Source of the DNA: Chloroflexota bacterium
GTDB taxonomy: Bacteria > Chloroflexota > Anaerolineae > Aggregatilineales > Phototrophicaceae
Length of the DNA: 64,000 nt
NCBI GenBank assembly: GCA_026708115.1
Contig: JAPOVL010000035.1
Coordinates: forward strand, 1-64,000
Direction: 5' to 3'
Shown here: positions 61,045 to 64,000 of the stretch, piece after piece
Layout: each line of letters opens with the position of its first letter
How positions within the stretch are numbered: the stretch's first letter is position 1
The notes under the pieces: generated by a model
The model's database searches: none
Seen by the model: only the letters and a program-made list of their open reading frames with translations
Told to the model about the DNA's origin: nothing
Program-made: the position numbers and the translations under genes

Positions 61045-61078
61045 TCGGTTCTCCCGGTTGGAAGGTCAATGTCAGCGT

Positions 61079-62113
61079 TCAAATGGTCGTGGATTCTGGT
61101 CCTGAACGCACCAGTACCAACGATCCCGGCCGATAGAACACACTACAGGTCCAGCCGGGCTCGCCATAGGCTGTCATCCAGTTGGGTCTACGCGGCGCAG
61201 TCGTCGCATCCAAAAATATCAGCGAACCGCTGCCGCGCAAGCAGACCTCCACACCGGGATCGACATATCCCCAGATATCAACCGCGAGGATCAATCCGGC
61301 GTTGATGACGCTCTGAATGCCAACGCCTCTGGCATCGATTTGCTGGCATTGAATCCCGCTGCGCGTGCCTGCGAAGGCGCGCACGACGATATCGGCGGGC
61401 AGATGCTCGCAAGTGTAAACCCGAGCGCGCGGCGCGGGCGTCGCCGCGGCGATTTTCTCGTGCTTCGGTGAGCTGCCCCAGGGCTTCGATCGTTCGGGTA
61501 TCCTGATCGACGAATCCTGCGTGGACCCTGGATCGGAATCGTTTGGGTCCGGCGGCGGGATAACCGGCAAATGGGGATTGAAGGGCTCGCTCTTGCCACA
61601 GACACTGCTATAAGCGCCGATGCTGACAAGCGCATCGGAGGGCGCCACGATCTCCTCCACGCCATGACAATTGATGATCTTCGCGACGTTTAGATGGAGC
61701 CTGCCGCCCGCCCCGACGCGGATCTGCCCGGTCTCGCGCGTGCCGTATCCGTTGGACATGAAGAAATCCTGCAGATTGACCGTCACGCCCGGCGCTACCC
61801 GAAAGAAACTGTATCTGCCCTGGCCGTCGAGTGTGGACGTGTAGCGGTCTCCAACAAAGCTCATATCCTGGGTGATCTCCACTGGAGAGTCGACAATCCT
61901 GACCGTGTCAACCACGTAGATAATGTCACGGCCCGGATCGCCGGCGCGACAGCCGCCGACCGACGCATCAGTCAAGGCAGAGCGGATCGCGTTGTTAAGC
62001 GTGCAACCGAATTCAAGACTGATCGTCTCGGCAAATGCGAGCGGGGCAGCAAATATCAGCAAGACCGCTACGGAGAAGAAAGCAAGCAGATAGCGCGCAG
62101 GAAAACTGAACAT
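61079..62113 (-). CDS. Secreted beta-rich protein of unknown function
   Basis: A 344-residue protein with signal peptide FPARYLLAFFSVAVLLIFAA ending at AFAE. The mature N-terminus has CTLNNAIRSALTD and DIIYVVDTVRIVDSPVEI, resembling the first turns of right-handed beta-helix proteins of Chloroflexota (CSLNNAI-type). A proline/serine-rich linker at about 190-225 leads to a C-terminal half with several cysteines (YTCEHLPAD, IQCQQID, EVCLRGSG, WTCSVFY). ATG 62113 is preferred because AAAGGA precedes it. Probably a surface or extracellular protein; no catalytic motif was recognised. Confidence 0.65.
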   Translation of the reverse strand: MFSFPARYLLAFFSVAVLLIFAAPLAFAETISLEFGCTLNNAIRSALTDASVGGCRAGDPGRDIIYVVDTVRIVDSPVEITQDMSFVGDRYTSTLDGQGRYSFFRVAPGVTVNLQDFFMSNGYGTRETGQIRVGAGGRLHLNVAKIINCHGVEEIVAPSDALVSIGAYSSVCGKSEPFNPHLPVIPPPDPNDSDPGSTQDSSIRIPERSKPWGSSPKHEKIAAATPAPRARVYTCEHLPADIVVRAFAGTRSGIQCQQIDARGVGIQSVINAGLILAVDIWGYVDPGVEVCLRGSGSLIFLDATTAPRRPNWMTAYGEPGWTCSVFYRPGSLVLVRSGPESTTI

Positions 62114-62681
62114 CGGTGTCGTCTTTCCTTTCGACAATGTTAGAGAACTCGCAATAGCGATAAGAATTTTTCAGCGCAGAAAGAGACGTTTTTTTGGGCG
62201 AGCCGCAGCTGGGCCGGGATCTCCTTTCTCGATCAGTCAACAGGCTGCCGTTTCTAACCGGACAAAAGACATTGTATGACCGACGATACCTGCCCGTCGC
62301 GCCAGTTACATTAAGCCACGATAGTAACTTGATAAGAGCGAGAATCTTGTACAAGCGAAGATGATCGGGGCTTGCTACACAGCAAGGCAGGCGGCGCGCG
62401 TCTGGGTTCACAGGCGCTGCAAAACCAAGCGCTCGCATTCCTGAGCCCGCTCTGATACTTCCTGGCCGATCATTCATGCGAACGGCCAATCTAGCGCCAG
62501 CGTCCGGGTGAGGTTGCCTGAACGGATTTCACTGGAATCGTGTTTGACTGGCGAAAGACCTTATCATCCGCACTGACTTCGCCGTCAAACGGCGCCAGGC
62601 AAATCAAATGTGTACCTGCCTTCCCTTTCACGTTACCATTATGAGAATCTTGATACACATCAACCTACGAGGACAAACAAA
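62114..62681. other. 568-nt divergent intergenic region
   Basis: It separates the secreted-protein gene from the dehydrogenase gene and should carry both promoters. I see a short dyad CTTGTACAAG at about 62347-62356 and AT-rich patches, but no clear -35/-10 pair and no credible small gene; the open frame on the minus strand at 62013-62489 is a chance frame across the secreted-protein start. Confidence 0.5.
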
Positions 62682-63575
62682 ATGAGCGAAAAACTTGGAT
62701 TCATCGGCCTTGGCATCATGGGACGCGGCATGGTTGACAACCTGATGAAAGCCGGATTTGACGTCACCGTCTGGAACCGCACGTCTAGCCGCATGGCGCC
62801 CTTCGTCGAGCGCGGCGCCTCCGCCGGCAGCTCGCCCAAAGCGGTAGCCGAAGCCTGCGATATTATCATCATCTGCGTCAGCGACACCCCCGATGTGGAA
62901 GCGGTCATCCTGGGCGCTGACGGCGTCATCCACGGCGCCTCGGCAGGCGATCTGGTCATCGATATGAGCACCATCAATCCGGTCAACACCGTGGCAATCG
63001 CGCGGCAGCTCAACGCCAAGGGCGTCTCCATGCTCGACGCGCCCATCAGCGGCGGCAGCGAAGGCGCGGCCAATGGCACCCTCAGCATCATGATCGGCGG
63101 GGACGAAGCCGATGTCGCCCGCGCCAACCCCTGCTTCAAAGCCATGGGCAGCACCATCACCCACGTCGGCGAACAGGGCGCCGGGCAGACGGTCAAGCTC
63201 TCGAACCAGATCCTCTGCGTGGTCAATATGCTGGCGGCGAGCGAGGCCCTGCTCTTCGCCCAGGCCGGCGGCGTCAACCTGGAAAAAATGCTGAGCGCGG
63301 TGACCGGCGGCGCGGCCGGCAGTTGGATGCTGGCCAATCGCGGACCGCAAGTCATTAGCGATTATTGGGAGCCTGGCTTCTCGATTGATTTGCAGCAGAA
63401 GGACCTGCGACTGGTGCTGGGCGCTGCCGACAAGATGGGCGTACCGGTCATCGCCACCGCCCTGTGCTTCAACCTCTATCGGACGCTGCAAGCGCAGGGA
63501 CTCGGCGGAGACGGCAACCACAGCATCATCAAGGCGCTTGAGGCCATGGCGGGCATTCAAGCGCGCTTGACTTGA
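62682..63575 (+). CDS. 3-hydroxyisobutyrate/tartronate-semialdehyde dehydrogenase-family reductase
   Basis: A 297-residue beta-hydroxyacid dehydrogenase: cofactor motif LGFIGLGIMGRGM, the substrate motif DAPISGGSEGAANGTL (119-133), and the catalytic lysine K172 in GAGQTVKLSNQ. GAGGA precedes ATG 62682; the in-frame start at 62610 is rejected because family members start directly before the Rossmann strand. Members reduce tartronate or succinate semialdehyde or oxidise 3-hydroxyisobutyrate. It would fit sugar-acid breakdown (GarR-like) but no companion gene is adjacent. Confidence 0.9.
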   Translation: MSEKLGFIGLGIMGRGMVDNLMKAGFDVTVWNRTSSRMAPFVERGASAGSSPKAVAEACDIIIICVSDTPDVEAVILGADGVIHGASAGDLVIDMSTINPVNTVAIARQLNAKGVSMLDAPISGGSEGAANGTLSIMIGGDEADVARANPCFKAMGSTITHVGEQGAGQTVKLSNQILCVVNMLAASEALLFAQAGGVNLEKMLSAVTGGAAGSWMLANRGPQVISDYWEPGFSIDLQQKDLRLVLGAADKMGVPVIATALCFNLYRTLQAQGLGGDGNHSIIKALEAMAGIQARLT

Positions 63576-63600
63576 CTTGCGCCAGGTCAGCGCGGAGATA

Positions 63601-63609
63601 TGTTATAGT
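63601..63609 (+). promoter_or_regulatory. Extended -10 promoter candidate
   Basis: TGTTATAGT, an extended -10, 28 nt before ATG 63637 of the Uma2-type gene. Confidence 0.4.
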
Positions 63610-63636
63610 AGGTTTGCAAACTCAAGATCAGGGAAC

Positions 63637-64000
63637 ATGGCAATGGCAGAACAACTGGCCGAGTATTTGGTAGGCGCGGACGAGTTTCTGGAATGGGAAA
63701 GCCAGCAGCCTACCAAGTATGAATTGATCGACAACAGGATATATCCCATGACAGGCGCCAGCCGCTCGCACAACTTCATAAGCGTCAAACTGGCTACCGC
63801 GCTCGACAAGAGGCTAAGCGGCCGAGGCTGCGAGGTCTATACCAGCGATATGCGCGTGCAGGTCGATGACACCGGAACCTATACTTATCCCGATGTGGTT
63901 GTAGTATGTGACGAGCCGCGCTTCCGCCAGTATGTCACGCAAGACACGCTCTTGAACCCCACGCTGCTTTTCGAAATCCTGTCGCCTTCAACGGAGTTGA
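63637..64000 (+). CDS. Uma2-family (DUF820) endonuclease-like protein, partial at window end
   Basis: The first 121 codons of a gene cut by the window edge. It starts MAMAEQLAEYLVGADEFLEW and contains KYELIDNRIYPMTG, SHNFISVKLATAL, TYPDVVVVCDEP and LLFEILSPST, the PD-(D/E)XK-like pattern of Uma2/DUF820 proteins (conserved E, the SxxH segment, the PDVVV aspartate and FEILSPST). These proteins are very abundant in Chloroflexota and cyanobacteria. A start at the second methionine (63643) is also possible. The biological role is unsettled. Confidence 0.9.
   Translation, partial: MAMAEQLAEYLVGADEFLEWESQQPTKYELIDNRIYPMTGASRSHNFISVKLATALDKRLSGRGCEVYTSDMRVQVDDTGTYTYPDVVVVCDEPRFRQYVTQDTLLNPTLLFEILSPSTEL

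Noticed and set aside
62013..62489. A 158-codon minus-strand open frame
   Set aside because: It overlaps the signal-peptide region of the secreted protein in another frame and lacks any motif.

Overview
The window is GC-rich, gene-dense bacterial chromosome with no rRNA, tRNA, phage, insertion sequence or CRISPR array that I could see. The mix of carbohydrate and peptide ABC importers, stand-alone secreted binding proteins, many Gfo/Idh/MocA dehydrogenases, enolase-superfamily sugar-acid dehydratases, a Uma2-type protein and short GGGCGAC hairpin repeats suggests a heterotrophic Chloroflexota-like organism. That placement is inference; no marker gene here proves it.

Layout. (1) 1-14.6 kb, plus strand: a LacI regulator with its own candidate operator, a complete Dpp/Opp-type importer (binding protein, two permeases, two ATPases), then a DapA-family aldolase/dehydratase, an L-rhamnonate-dehydratase-like enolase-superfamily protein, a Gfo/Idh/MocA dehydrogenase, two TIM-barrel amidohydrolases and a class III aminotransferase. 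(2) 25.7-14.6 kb, minus strand, converging on region 1: a Tat-exported sugar-binding protein, a MalF permease, two near-identical MalG permeases, two dehydrogenases, a phosphotriesterase-like hydrolase, a D-threonine-aldolase-like PLP enzyme, a D-aminoacylase-type amidohydrolase and an L-rhamnonate dehydratase. (3) 26.1-30.6 kb: a dehydrogenase divergent from a three-gene sugar importer. (4) 37.2-31.2 kb, minus: phytanoyl-CoA-dioxygenase-like protein, ROK kinase, DUF4127 protein, NanE epimerase and two dehydrogenases, probably an N-acetylmannosamine-type route. (5) 45.0-37.4 kb, minus: a second Dpp/Opp importer whose last gene fuses the ATPase to a membrane helix and three extracytoplasmic beta repeats. 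(6) 46.4-45.2 kb: a GntR-LacI hybrid regulator with a near-perfect operator. (7) 46.6-64 kb: sugar isomerase, zinc alcohol dehydrogenase, hexulose-phosphate-synthase-like enzyme, two paralogous acyl-CoA-dehydrogenase-like proteins, M20 peptidase, YchF, RraA-like protein, CopD-like membrane protein, a giant indolepyruvate ferredoxin oxidoreductase, a secreted protein, a beta-hydroxyacid dehydrogenase and a truncated Uma2 gene.

Taken together regions 1-5 look like a catabolic island for sugar acids, amino sugars and N-acylated or D-configured compounds: importers bring substrates in, oxidoreductases and dehydratases make keto-deoxy acids, and aldolase and hydrolase steps finish the job. In all four ABC operons the binding-protein gene comes first and a strong inverted repeat sits between it and the first permease gene, an arrangement expected to give binding protein in excess over membrane components.

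The most unusual items are the ATPase-membrane helix-beta-repeat fusion at 37424-39949, the duplicated MalG gene whose new copy begins with what looks like the start of the neighbouring dehydrogenase gene, a Shine-Dalgarno sequence displayed in a hairpin loop before the 43-45 kb binding protein, an 11-A tract inside the GntR-LacI regulator, and a 22-bp motif shared by two distant promoters.
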